Shown: piece after piece, positions 47,652 through 59,200 of the stretch
Layout: the number at the start of each line of letters is the position of its first letter
How positions within the stretch are numbered: the first letter of the stretch is position 1
Assembly (NCBI RefSeq): GCF_000004075.3
Contig: NC_026655.2
Location: 21,809,489 to 21,873,488, forward strand
Direction: 5' to 3'
Length of the DNA stretch: 64,000 nt
Source of the DNA: Cucumis sativus
Taxonomy: Eukaryota; Streptophyta; Magnoliopsida; Cucurbitales; Cucurbitaceae
Notes under the pieces: model-generated
Databases searched by the model: none
What the model was told of the DNA's origin: nothing
The model's input: only the letters and a program-made list of their open reading frames with translations
Translations under genes and position numbers: made by a program

Positions 47652-48228
47652 GAGTAATTGAGATGACTAGGTTGTTATGAAAAATTTCAGAAAATGGTTG
47701 AATAGTCCCTCAGTACTAAATCTAGCTGTCAGTCTTTCTCCAAGATTTTGTTTGATTTTATCTATTATGTTGCTTTTGTCTAGAGGTTTATTCTTAAAGG
47801 TTCAGTCCACCGTTGGTGGGACATCAAGTATACCGACTCCTAATAGTGATGAGTAGTTATATTTAGGTTAATGACAATCACAATAATGAAATACAACGCA
47901 GTAAAATCCAAAATATAAGTTAGCATGTTCCATAATCTACAAATACACTGTAATTGCAGTAAACTATTATACATATTCCTATAATGATTACATAACGATC
48001 AACATATTATCCCAAATTCTATGTATTCTAATTATATAATATACAAGACTCAGTACATCAAAATCAATAACTAATCACAATATAAAACGTAATACAAATA
48101 CACTGTAATTGTATTACATTATTTTCATACCGTTCCATCTAAAATAAAACATAAATTACAATTACCATATATATAGCAAATTCCAAAGACTCGTACCATC
48201 TAAAATACAGTACAACATCACACGTGCC

Positions 48229-49078
48229 TCAACCCTTTCTTCCCTTATTGGTGCTTTTCCCTTTCTTCTTCAGTCCTTTTTTGCTTTTATTCCTATCTTT
48301 GCCGTTTTTACCTGTTTTTTCAATTTTGTTACATGTATAACTAATATACATTAAGATAAAGAGGTTGCAGTTATCTAATTTATATACAGTTACCTTCTTC
48401 CCTTTTTTTTTGTATTCGTTTGTCTCTTCTTATAATTCATGGATTGCTTAGTGTTTTCACTCGTCTCTTTTGTGGATGATTTTGATTTTTCGTTTGCTAT
48501 GGTATCCGCTTGCCACTCTTGATCTATATCGTCCTCTCCTTTTTTGTTTTCCAGACTCTCAGTCTTTTCCTGTTCACTCTCTTTTGATTATTAAATTAGA
48601 CAAGTTTGTTCATGTTTATTAATTCAATTACAACAAGCTACAACACTTACCTCTTCTTCACTTTCTTCTATATATTTCGCTCTCTTTATTCGACTTAATG
48701 AAACCTACACAGTGCACAACTTCAAAAAATCTCTTCGTATTCATTAGAAAATAGGAGAACATAAATGTTAATAAGCATGTTTACCATGCTTTTTATTCTT
48801 GGCTTTTTCTGTATGGTTGGTTCTTCCTTTGGAGGGTCCTTCATCCTCCTCTTATTGGATGATTGTGGAAATTCTTTTTTTCCTCCTGACCCTATGGCCA
48901 TTATATGTTCTGTTATATCCTGTAATGAACCATACACTAAGTTATAAAAATGTACAACTTTGTTATACTTAGGAAAATCCTTGAAAAAATATATACGAAT
49001 ACCTCGTCTGAAGAGTTTGGACACCTGTTGACAATGGTTTTTTTGAACTAGTGTATTCAGAAGACCGTAATCTGTCAC
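48229..49078 (-). pseudogene. Spliced charged protein fragment within the transposon-type region
   Basis: Minus-strand exons with good splice borders are 49078-48785, 48704-48651, 48578-48394 and 48311-48229. The first contains GIRIYFFKDFPKYNKVVHFY. Later exons are Lys/Glu-rich, ending KGLKKKGKSTNKGRKG. Exons 1-3 stay in phase, but exon 4 joins one base out of frame; an A9 tract near the end of exon 3 is the likely site. I know no function. It probably belongs to the neighbouring transposon-type gene. Confidence 0.35.
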
Positions 49079-49099
49079 TTCTTCGCTTTTCTCCTTGAC

Positions 49100-51740
49100 C
49101 CTTCTTTGTCCTCATTTTTAGATTTTCTACAATTTATATAATAATAAACATTCAAAACATAAAAAAAATAATACAAAGTAATCTCTTCTTTTGCTCATAA
49201 AATGGAGGACATAACTGTTGTATGTTTTATTTTATAATAATAAAAAAAAATTAAAAACTAACGGATTGTTATCTCTATATATAATTAAAAATAATTTTTT
49301 TATTCAAACTACATCGTCTCTTTTGAACGTTCCAAAATCACAGAGGCGTCAACAATGACGATAATCAAATTATCCAAAATACAGTCCCAACCATGGATTA
49401 TGAGTCAAGTAGTTAAGCCTATATATAGCTTTCTTCTTTTATTATATTCCATGAGTGATTTTAAAAAATCAAACAAATTTTAAAAACTAGAAAAAATGAG
49501 CTTTAAAAAAGTTGTACTTTGTAGGATACGAAGGGAAGAGAAAATAGATTTAATTTTAATAAATAAAAATAAAAAATGAAATAATTACATTAGAATTTTT
49601 CTCTTTATTTTAAAACAGAATAAAAAGAAAATAAGATCCATAATTAATCCATTAGAACATATGCATATGGAAGCAAGAGGATGTGGGTAAGATAGATCTC
49701 CAAATAAAAAAAAGAATAAAAAAGAACTATAAAAAAGTAGCAATAATATTACCAAAATGAATTGTAACGTGGGCTAATCCTAATCTTATAGATAAGCCAA
49801 AAGGTCAAAATAATAAATTAATTTAGAAATGGCTACAAAATATTCACCACATTTTAAAGTATATTAATCACAGTTTAAGAAAATTGTAAAAATGATAATA
49901 TAGTAACTTTGTTAGGATTAATTGAGGTGATAAATATTGATCTATTATTAATAAACCATAAAAATCTATTTTCATACAAATGCGATTATTATAATTATTT
50001 ATTAATAATTATAGTTATTCATTAATTAATTAAGGATAATCATTTCATATTTGATTAATATAAAACATAAAATCAATATATATGATGTCTGCTTCTCATC
50101 TTATGGAAAATAAAAAATGTTTATATATATATATATAATAGAGGTGGATACTAATCCTATAATTCATATAATACAATGAACCCCATGTTTGATAAAACAC
50201 ACATCGGTTAAAATTCTAAACAAAATTGGACAGATTAGTAAATAGCTTCGGAGAATTTATTATTTTTGTTTTTTTTTTAATTTTAATCTCATATTTTATA
50301 TCAGTTTTGGGTCCCTTTAAAAAAAACCATAAAAATCCTCATTTTCTTAAGAAAACATTCCCTTTTATTTTACATGATTTTCTTCATCTAATCTTGGCAC
50401 CAAATTTAAGCATTTTCTCCTCTTTGTTTCAAAGGTAAACATTTTTTTTTTCAAAATTTATAAATTTTCTATCCGATTTCCTATTTCTTCTTTTTTTTTC
50501 TTTTACAAAAGTATGGTAATAAATGCTGGATGAGAATTTGAACCCGGACCTCTTGTCCTATTTCTTCTTTTATTAGAAGAAGAAAAATGTGTTTGATAAT
50601 GGTTTCTATTTCTTTTTTTATTAGAAGAAGAAAAATGTGTTTGATAATGGTTTCTACTTCTTGTTTCTTTTAAAAAATGAAACAGAAACAGAAAATATGG
50701 GTTTCTTATTTCCTTATTTTCTTCCAGATTTATTTTTTATTTTATTCACATCCAATTCATTTAAAATTACACCACTCATTGTATCAAACCTACATAGGAA
50801 TGTTTTCTAGTAATCTTATAGAGATTAAGATTTGGAAATTAAGATAAAGATTGAGATCCAAAGGACAGAGTCGACAAAGAGGAAGACGAAAACTCAGGAC
50901 TTAAATTCACGGCAAAAAGAAAGACAAAGACCCACGATGAAAACACAAATCCGATAAAACCCCACAGCGAAAATTATCCATGCAAAGAGGAAAACTCATA
51001 TCCAAAAGCATCGTGTAGAGGAAGAGGATGAGAGGCGAGGAGGAAGATGGAGAAAATAATAAGAGGAAGAGGAAGATGATGGTTATTTAGGAAAGAAGAA
51101 AAAGAAAACCTTATTCGGGGAAGATGATGAAAATAAAACAAAGAAAAAAGGAAATCACGTGTAGGAAATAGAAAAATAATTGAGAAAAGAAGAAAAGAAA
51201 ACTAATAAAAATAATTGAGAAAAAAAGAAAAGAAATTAGATAACAATAGCCGAGAAAAAAAAGAAAAAGAAACCCATAAAAATAATTGAGAAAAAAGAAA
51301 AATAAACCAATAGAAATAATTAAAAAAAATCAATAAAAATAATTGAGAAACTATTTTTCCACTCAATCCTTGTAACATGAAAAACGTTTATATTTTTTAA
51401 GAACGAGTTGAAACAGGAAACGTTAATCTGTTTCTTAAAAAATGAAAACAAGAACCTTACCAAATGGGTCCCTAATTTTTCTCTCCAAATAAATTTACTT
51501 TCAAATTTAATAAAGGATAAATATGAAAAAAAAGGAAAAAATGAGCAAAAATATGTAAGCAAAAACAACTTTTTAACTATAACATAATAAATCAAATTTA
51601 GATTCGATGAATATTTGTTTTCTTGAAAAAGAAAACTCAACAAAGCCGCCTATGAATATTTCAAATAAAAAAGAGAATATTAGATCCAAAATAACCAAAA
51701 TTAGTTCACTTGAATCGTTTACAAGCACAATGTAACAAAT
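49100..51740. other. Intergenic, repeat-derived AT-rich DNA
   Basis: No gene is supported. It contains a 48-bp tandem duplication at 50561-50656 and a long A/G-rich stretch at 50830-51340 (GAAAAGAAGAAAAG and similar words). The minus-strand frame 51643-51320 lies in low-complexity sequence and is not convincing. Confidence 0.5.
50561..50656 (+). repeat. Tandem duplication, 48-bp unit
   Basis: Two adjacent copies both carry TATTAGAAGAAGAAAAATGT and GTTTGATAATGGTTTCTA. They differ at about two positions near the start (TTCTTCTTT versus TTCTTTTTT). Confidence 0.8.
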
Positions 51741-51761
51741 TATGATCAAATGTATAATTAG

Positions 51762-52344
51762 TCAGCAAACCCTAGATGGAAGATCGACAGTTCCCTGATC
51801 GTACGCCGATGATTTCTCCTTCTTCACAACTCTGCTTCCAAAAACCAAAAACCCAACCATATGTCCGGCGACGGCCACGATAAAAACACCACCGTTGAAC
51901 GACATCAAAGCAAGCATCACCAAATACGCAATCCCCATTCTTATCCCATGTACCGCCGTCTGCACGATTCCGGCCGCCACATTTCTCGGCCCTACCTCCG
52001 TCATCATCCGCCAACACGACAGCCACTCGACCGCCACCGCCAGCAAAAAGACGAACACCAGCGCCACTGCATACATGCCGGACCGATCCGGCCAGCCAGC
52101 CGGAAAACAAAACTTGTGTGTTTTTCCCCCAGAAGAAAGTCATGTGCATGGCCGATGACATCATATCGTGAGTGTGCATGTCATCGCCGGACCCTCTGCT
52201 CGTCGGAGCTATCGGCGGCGGCGGGGGGTCCATGTGCATGCCGTCGTGGGTGGGAAGTAAAACATTGGTAGCGTCGGATTTGGAAGAAACAGAAAGAAAA
52301 ATTACAAAACAAAGAGTTAAGATTGCTGTTGTTTTTTGTTCCAT
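51762..52344 (-). pseudogene. COPT: COPT/Ctr copper transporter gene with a 4-bp frameshift
   Basis: Copper transporters of this family carry Cu+ into the cytosol as trimers. From ATG 52344 the first 83 codons encode a hydrophobic leader (AILTLCFVIFLSVSS), a Met/His-rich copper-binding region (HDGMHMD, DDMHTHDMMSSAMHM) and TFFWGKNTQVLFSGW. The next family residues (P, then DRSGMYAVAL) are in another frame because CCAG is duplicated at 52092-52099, adding 4 bp. The remainder in the shifted frame is complete: TM1, TM2 with MLALM (MxxxM), TM3 with GHMVG (GxxxG), and the tail ending at 51762. Without correction the product loses all three membrane helices. It is a recent pseudogene or a sequence error. 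Confidence 0.85.
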
Positions 52345-52402
52345 TTTGCAATCTTTTGAGTTTGTCTGTTGACTTTAAGAGAAATGATTAATGAAGTTCA
52401 CT

Positions 52403-52411
52403 TATTTTATA
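52403..52411 (-). promoter_or_regulatory. TATA box of the first COPT gene
   Basis: On the minus strand this reads TATAAAATA, 59 bp upstream of the ATG at 52344. Confidence 0.5.
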
Positions 52412-52454
52412 GCTTAATATGGAAGTTTTGAATTTTAATTTAGATAATATTGTT

Positions 52455-52509
52455 GTACTACTAATGCTTGGTTGTATTTAATTTGTACTTCTTTTATTAT
52501 TTGTAGTAC
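52455..52509. promoter_or_regulatory. GTAC cluster upstream of the first COPT gene
   Basis: GTAC occurs at 52455-52458, 52485-52488 and 52506-52509, that is three times in 55 bp and 111-165 bp upstream of the ATG. GTAC is the core of plant copper-response elements bound by SPL7-type factors. Binding here is inferred. Confidence 0.45.
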
Positions 52510-52559
52510 AAATTACAAAATATATACACATATTTTTATTTTATTACTCCTTTCTTTTA

Positions 52560-55280
52560 CTCCTTACATTAACGTTTTAATTTGGTAAATTAAATTTTTT
52601 AACCTCATGGTTACATGTGTAAATTAATTTGGCTCAAAATCGAATAAATAGTTGTTAATAACGTAGATTTTTACCGTGCATGTTAGAATTTAACCAGAGA
52701 AGAAACAGAAAAGTAGGTTTTAACATGTATCGAAGGTTAAAAGTTGAGACATAATATATAGCCCTTATTTTAAAAATATTAATGACATATATATTATATT
52801 TTTCTAATCTGGAGTGTTTTCAATAAAAAATTTAAATCAAAAGTGGATATCATGGTTGACCTATGAGAAGATGAAGATAAAATAGCATGCTTCATGCCCT
52901 CTTTTTGATTCTTTAATTAAGAACACATAATTAATCTCTATTTATTATTATTATTGACCTTTGATATATATGTGTGTATATGTATATGTATATGTATATG
53001 TGTGTATATATATGTGTATATTTTAGCTAATTAGTTGTTTAGAAGATACTTGGTTCTATATTTTGTAAGATTAGTATTTATCATTTTCTCCTTCCACTTC
53101 CGTCCTTTTATCACTTTTCATTCTTTCGACTCTTACCACATTTTTCAAGTGAGAGCAGAAAGGTTATTTAAAAGGAGAAAAATTGGATATAAGTTTATAC
53201 CATAAACATGATTATGACTCAACAAAATTAGAGGATAAAAAACTAGAAAAATAAGACATGTTGAAGGCGAAAGCAGCCACACACCTCACTTGGGGCATGT
53301 CCAATAATCCATGCTCCAACTCCGTTGATTTGAATTTGTTAGTCTAAACCTTAATCCTCGGTCCTTACTAGCCTCGTTAATTTGGCCATGTGGAGTATGT
53401 CCAATGCATGCCTCGATTTGGTTTCGTTTGAAGTTTATGGCTTGATTTAATTTTGATTTCATATTTTCAAATGATCTAATTCTACAAAGTTTTTACGTTT
53501 AATAAATATAGAGAAATTAGACTTCTAAAGTATAAAAGAAATTCAAACTTATACAATTGTAATAATTTCTATAAGAATAATGCAAAAAGAATTACGATAG
53601 TTTTTGGAATATATACGTCATTAACCTCTTTTTAGTCTATTTATTCTAAATTAATGGGATTTCTCCTATTAATTCTAAACGAACAAAAGTTTAATTAGTT
53701 CAATCAAAGTCATGTTTAAATCTCTCGCTCCAATTTGTACTTAAAAGAATAGAATTTTATTTTGAAAGAAACCATTGATTCTAAGTTGAAAAAACAATAG
53801 AATTTTTTAGCTTAATACATCTAAGTTAAATTAATATTTTAACTGTTACTTAGGTAAAAATGTCCTATATTCTACAACCTGTTTGTATTCATGATGCTTA
53901 AGCATGCATAATGACGTTGTGATATGTTGTGAGAGACTTGATAATATGACAGTTGGATATAGAATAATATTGTTTAGAGGTTTGTGAAAGGGTCTTATGC
54001 ATTTTAATTGAGTATAGTATGTGTTGAGTAAATCAAATGTCTTAAATAATGACTGAGAATGGTCAAGTGACGGAGTCATTGGGTGTCTTGAATAAAAATG
54101 ATCAAGAGTTCAAGAGTCGTAAAGGACGTTGCTAATGGTGATGTGAATAAAACGGTTTATGAGTCAACATATTTCATCGAGATCAATCTCATAATTAAGT
54201 TGGATGTGGCGTCTATAATAGTTGAGTGAGATTTTATAGTTGTTTAGAGATAAAGTGTATACTATTGGTTTATGTGTAAGTATTATCACATCCGGTATCC
54301 ATTATCTATTAGTAATGTATGCATGATACTCGTACTATCGAGTATCATTGTATGTTGTTTTATGACTCTAATTTTTGTACGTTACGATGGATTGTTGTTT
54401 AATCTCAATAATATTGATTTAGAAAGACGTTGAAAAGATATAAGATATGTTGAAGTTTGTTTGGAAGGATATATCTATATAATAATTTACTTAAAGTGGA
54501 AAACCAATTCTGATTGTTAGACACCACTTTTAGAGGTGTAATAATCCCAACGTTATAATGATTATATGAAAATCATTTTGACTATTTTTAAAACCACTCC
54601 AAACCTGTTTTAGTAGTAAATTCTCTTAATTAATTTGTTTATCTCTAGTTAATTGATATAATTATAAATTTTACAAAAAAAAAAAAAATCCTAACTAAAC
54701 ATGTAAATTAATACAACTACTAGTTGATGATGATATATATTTGATACAATTCCAAATTATGTGTTATATCAAATAGCTTAGAGATGACATACCAACATCT
54801 AAAACATAGATAGACATTCTTGTGTACCATTAGTGTGATATACCAATACCAATATTTACATTATGATAACGTGATAGATACTAACAAAAATAGAAAACAA
54901 AAAACAAAACAAACAAAAGTTACCAATTTTGTACCCAACTAATCAAAGAATTTTGATTCCAATAATATTCCAGAAATTGAAAAAAGAATAAAGTAAACTT
55001 CAAATAATTAAATTTCATACCGAATCAAACTTCACGACGTCTATCTAAACCTAAACCACATATGGAAAATCAATTTAATCAAAATTCAAGTCATCTAAAC
55101 CTACATAATAGAAAAGTAGTTACACATCGCTATTCAAAATTTAAATGAAATTCAAAATTCTAAACTTACGATAAATAAGGTGAAAAAAAACAAAAATAGA
55201 AAATTTTAACATTATCATTGAAAAATTTGACAATATGAATGAACACTCACGAATTCTAAGTTTAGATAGCGACTATGAAT
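52560..55280. other. Spacer between the first and second COPT genes
   Basis: AT-rich DNA with a TATG/TA-type microsatellite at about 52966-53022. The segment near 54520-54620 (CCACTTTTAGAGGTGTAATA, then AAACCACTCCAAACC) resembles plant intergenic repeats. The frame at 54079-53846 has no family resemblance. Confidence 0.5.
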
Positions 55281-55580
55281 CCTAAACACCACTAAATATC
55301 TTCATAGTTCTTGCTTACAATTACAAAATTAAGAATCCTAAATGAAAACGATGAACAGCGAGATAGAAAAATTACAAGATGAATTATCCCTGAAATCTGA
55401 ATCCAAAGCATTTCCAATTTACCATTTCCCCTCTTCCGTTTACAACTTGACATAAGCTGCAAAGAATTCCAACAACAAATTTCGTTTCTAATCCAATCCA
55501 AGAAAAATTCATCACCAACATTCAATACACTATCATAACATTCAATTTCAATTCCAGATTTCCACATTATTATCCCTTCA

Positions 55581-56060
55581 TCAACAACTAAGAGGAGGAA
55601 GATCAGAGGATTTACCAGAAACCGCTTCCGATCTCTTGAAAAATTTACTCCCAAACAAGAAAAATCCCAAGCAATGTCCACCGATTGCTACCAAAAGCAC
55701 TCCAACATTGAACGACATCACCGCAAGCATCACTAAATACGCTAATCCAACCCTAACCGTATGCATCAGAGTCCGGATCAATCCTGCCGCTGCCCGGCTC
55801 GAATCTTCCTTAATCAATCGGCAATGTGTAAGCCATTCGACGAGAAAAGCAAGCACGAAGATGAAGATTAAGGCTAAGGCGTACATGCCGGAGCGCTCGC
55901 CAGGCCAGCGATGGAACAGAATCTCGGCGTTGGTTCCCCAAAAGAAGGTCATGTGCATCATCATCTTGTGGTGCATCATTTCCGGCGATGCGGTGGAGGA
56001 GTCCGGTGGCGGTGTCATGCCGTGCATATGATGGTTGTGAGCTTCGGTGGCAGCGTCCAT
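55581..56060 (-). CDS. COPT: COPT/Ctr high-affinity copper transporter
   Basis: An intact, intronless 159-residue protein of normal COPT length. It starts with a Met/His-rich extracellular domain (HNHHMHGM, MMHHKMMMHM), then TFFWGTNAEILFHRWPGERS. Three helices follow at about 59-77, 101-118 and 119-138. TM2 carries the copper-selectivity motif MLAVM (M111, M115) and TM3 carries GHCLG (G128, G132), needed for helix packing in the trimer. The basic tail ends in DLPPLSC, with a terminal Cys. It transports Cu+ into the cytosol, probably at the plasma membrane. It lies between two relatives in a tandem-type cluster. One GTAC (56167-56170) lies about 107 bp upstream. A long open frame downstream (55681-55292) is a shadow over its end and 3'UTR. 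Confidence 0.93.
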   Translation of the reverse strand: MDAATEAHNHHMHGMTPPPDSSTASPEMMHHKMMMHMTFFWGTNAEILFHRWPGERSGMYALALIFIFVLAFLVEWLTHCRLIKEDSSRAAAGLIRTLMHTVRVGLAYLVMLAVMSFNVGVLLVAIGGHCLGFFLFGSKFFKRSEAVSGKSSDLPPLSC

Positions 56061-56249
56061 GGTGGCTCCGGTGCCGGGAAATTCTCGTGTGTGGTATTGG
56101 GAAGGGCGATTGGTTTGTGATAAGTGATAAGAACGCCGTCTGTTTCAGTATTAAATGGATTTGTTCGTACACTCATTGTGACTTCTATGACTAAACGCCT
56201 GATTTGGTGCACCGCCGGTTTATCATTTTTCATGTGTGTTCACCTCTCA

Positions 56250-59200
56250 CCATTTGACACCTACTCTTTCTTTTTTTTAATTTATAGGAAATTATTTGTA
56301 AAAATTTTCCAAAGAGATATTTTAAATAATTAATCACCATTAGTAACTAATTTAAGTTAATCATTCAAAACATTTATTTCGAGTTTAAATGGTTAATTAG
56401 CCTTTGATTTTGAAATTACATGCATCTTGGTAGTCTCCCCCGTTAGTTAAAGATCTTTAAAATCAATCACGAACCCACAAACCAATAAAACCTAACGTTT
56501 TAACTTTATCAAAGCAAACCACTTCTTTTTCTTTAGTATCTCATTGGAGATGGTCATGGTTATCATAAACCCTACCACGATAACCATGCATGTCTATTGA
56601 TCATTTTTACTCGACGGAGAACTAGTCGTGCATCTGGACATGAAAAATTCAATTTCCTATACCACGAGAGTATAAAGAAAAGCTTCACATCTCCTCTATC
56701 TATTATATTTTACGTCAACATACTTTTGAGAATATATAAGATGTAACCTACTAATATTAATAGACGATCAGTAAATAACAAATTTATAGTGTGAACAAAG
56801 AGAATATGATACTCACAAATGATACTAGAAAATTCAGTGAGATTCTTTCAAATTTGTTATTGTAGCTCGTGGTTATTATCATTGGTATGTAACAATAATT
56901 TATCTTATTTGAGATACAAATTATAGTTTAGAAAAATGACTTATAATAGTCCAAATGCCTTTAGTTCTTTGTATTTAAAAGAAACTGTTATTTTATATTT
57001 GATATAGAGTGTGCATGTGACACATTATTTTAATAATTTCTTCACCTACCATAATGGACAAAATATATCACATGTATTTTCACACATCTTCATATATTAG
57101 CATAGTTTAACCTTCGATTGATATCATATATTGGGAATATGAAAAGAAAAAAAAGGTTATAGTTTGTGATTTTAAAAGAAGAATTAAAATTAATAACCAT
57201 TTTATTTTCTCTCTTTCACCGTGAAGTAGCTCAACGAAGAGAAAAGACGAGTAAAAAGAGAAAACATTAATAATCGTTTTGTTTTTAGATCTTGAAAATT
57301 AAATTTCGTATTCATGAATATTATTTTTATCTTTATTAAGTAATGATTGAATATTCTTAGTCAAACTTTGAAAGAAGAAAAATAAGTACTTTTTGTTTTT
57401 TAAAATATAATCATAATATCTAATAGTGGTTTGATACACAACTAAGACTTGAGCTCTGATTGGAAGGAGACTAACAAACATAGTTACTATTAAACTACCT
57501 ACAAATGTTATACATTAATTAGTTTTTTTATACATATTATATAAAGACGATAAAGTTGATGAGCCTATACTAAATCCATCGGTGATGTCTAGTAAATTTA
57601 ATTTTAAAAAAAAAATATCAATTGAAATTTAAATTATTATTTTAAAAAATTATAATTATGATCAAAACAAGACCCAAAAGATGAGTATTAATGTTAGTAT
57701 GAAATTAAAGGTCCCATTTAGAAAAAGATAAAAAGAAAACCATAATAGTCAAATAAACAAAGTGGGACCTTTAATTTGGCTACTCTTCTTTGAAATTAAA
57801 CAAAGTTTTTCTTTCTTCGTTTTTCTTTTGTAAATTTTAAAAGTTGGGTTAATTTTATTTTGAAAGCAATTTTTAAAAAATTAGTTTCCAAAATTTAACT
57901 TTGATTTTTAAAAGATCAATAAAGACTACTGTAACTAAAAAAACAAAAAGGTTATAGATTTTGTGTTAGTTGAATTAGTTTTTCTCTATCTTATATTTAT
58001 TTTGCCATTTTTTTTGTACACGTAAGATCGTTGTTTATTATTATTGTTGTTTATTTATTATTTAGGAATAGATATTTTCCAAACTTATCATGGGAAGAGA
58101 AAGAAATGAGGAAATTAGATATATAATAAATGATAGGGATCATAGTCCAAAAAACTTGTGGTTAATCAAGCTTTTCTTTTTTCACTTGAGTATAGCTTTA
58201 ACACCTTGAAAACTATAAGTAATGTAAAAGATTTTTAAATTCATTCCAAATCTAAATATATAGAATGAATGCATTTAAAATTTTGTATACAATAATTGAA
58301 AAATAAAAGAAAATTAAATAGTTTACTAATTTAAGCTTTTAATTATAATTTGTAAATGGCAAATAAGTAATTTACCTCTAAATCCTAAATCCTAAAAGTT
58401 ATGCCATTTAATTATGAATTCTTTTAACCTATAAGCTATTAGGTTAATTTTTTAGTTTGTTTGAATTCAAATAGTTGATTAATGATTCATTTTACACACT
58501 ACCAAATAATTTTTAATAAATAAGTTCTAAAAACATAAAAAAAAAATCACACTAGCAATAAAGAAAAACTTCATACGGCGTGCAAACCTTATTCTCACAT
58601 CATACTAAGCAACTATCCAAACCTTATGTCTAGTAATAAAGTGACAAATTCAAATAAGTAATGTATCTCGATGTATGAGGGTGCATGTGTCCCTCGTACA
58701 TCCAAACTAAAATGGCAAAGAAAGAATAAAGGTCCTCGACTTTAATTACATCTCACTCTTATCATGAATAAGACATTTATGTTGGGCACTTAGATGGTTT
58801 GTTGAATATTTATGATTTAATTATTTAAATATATTTTTATGTGTGTATATGTTAGACAATTTTTTTTCTAGTAAAATGTTATTAAAATTTAATAAAATTT
58901 TGTCTTAATTTTTTAAATTAGTTTTTAACTTTTTTTTTTTTTTTAGTTTATGTTTACTACACTACAATATACTATGTATATTTTTTTTAAAAAATTACAA
59001 ATTTTACTTTTTTTTTAATATATATAATGTTTAGATGATAAGTATATTGGGTGGACTAAGATTGGGCTTGTGTTTGGGCTTTGGGCCTGTTTTGATGAGG
59101 CTAAATTACACCCATCATAAATTACAAGAAGTTTAGTCATTAAAAAGAAATTAGTAGCTTTGTATATATAACTCAATTGATTAAGGTAAAATATCAACAC

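Larger units (their letters stand above)
46280..49080 (-). mobile_element. Decayed transposon-type coding region (DUF1985-like)
   Basis: A run of minus-strand coding fragments of the kind carried by Mutator-like elements and related Ulp1-protease-associated plant transposon genes. Fragments, in minus-strand order, are a charged spliced segment (49078-48229), a DUF1985-like region (47651-46969), a coiled-coil segment (46872-46531) and an acidic, Glu- and Asp-rich stretch (about 46460-46270). No peptidase catalytic motif was found between 46500 and 45500, so the protease part seems absent. Terminal inverted repeats were not located, so the element boundaries are only approximate. Confidence 0.45.

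Noticed and set aside
51861-52372. Plus-strand frames opposite the first COPT gene
   Set aside because: Shadows of the COPT coding sequence, which is GC-rich.
55292-55681. 129-codon minus-strand frame
   Set aside because: It overlaps the end of the intact COPT gene in another frame and runs through its 3'UTR; no family resemblance.
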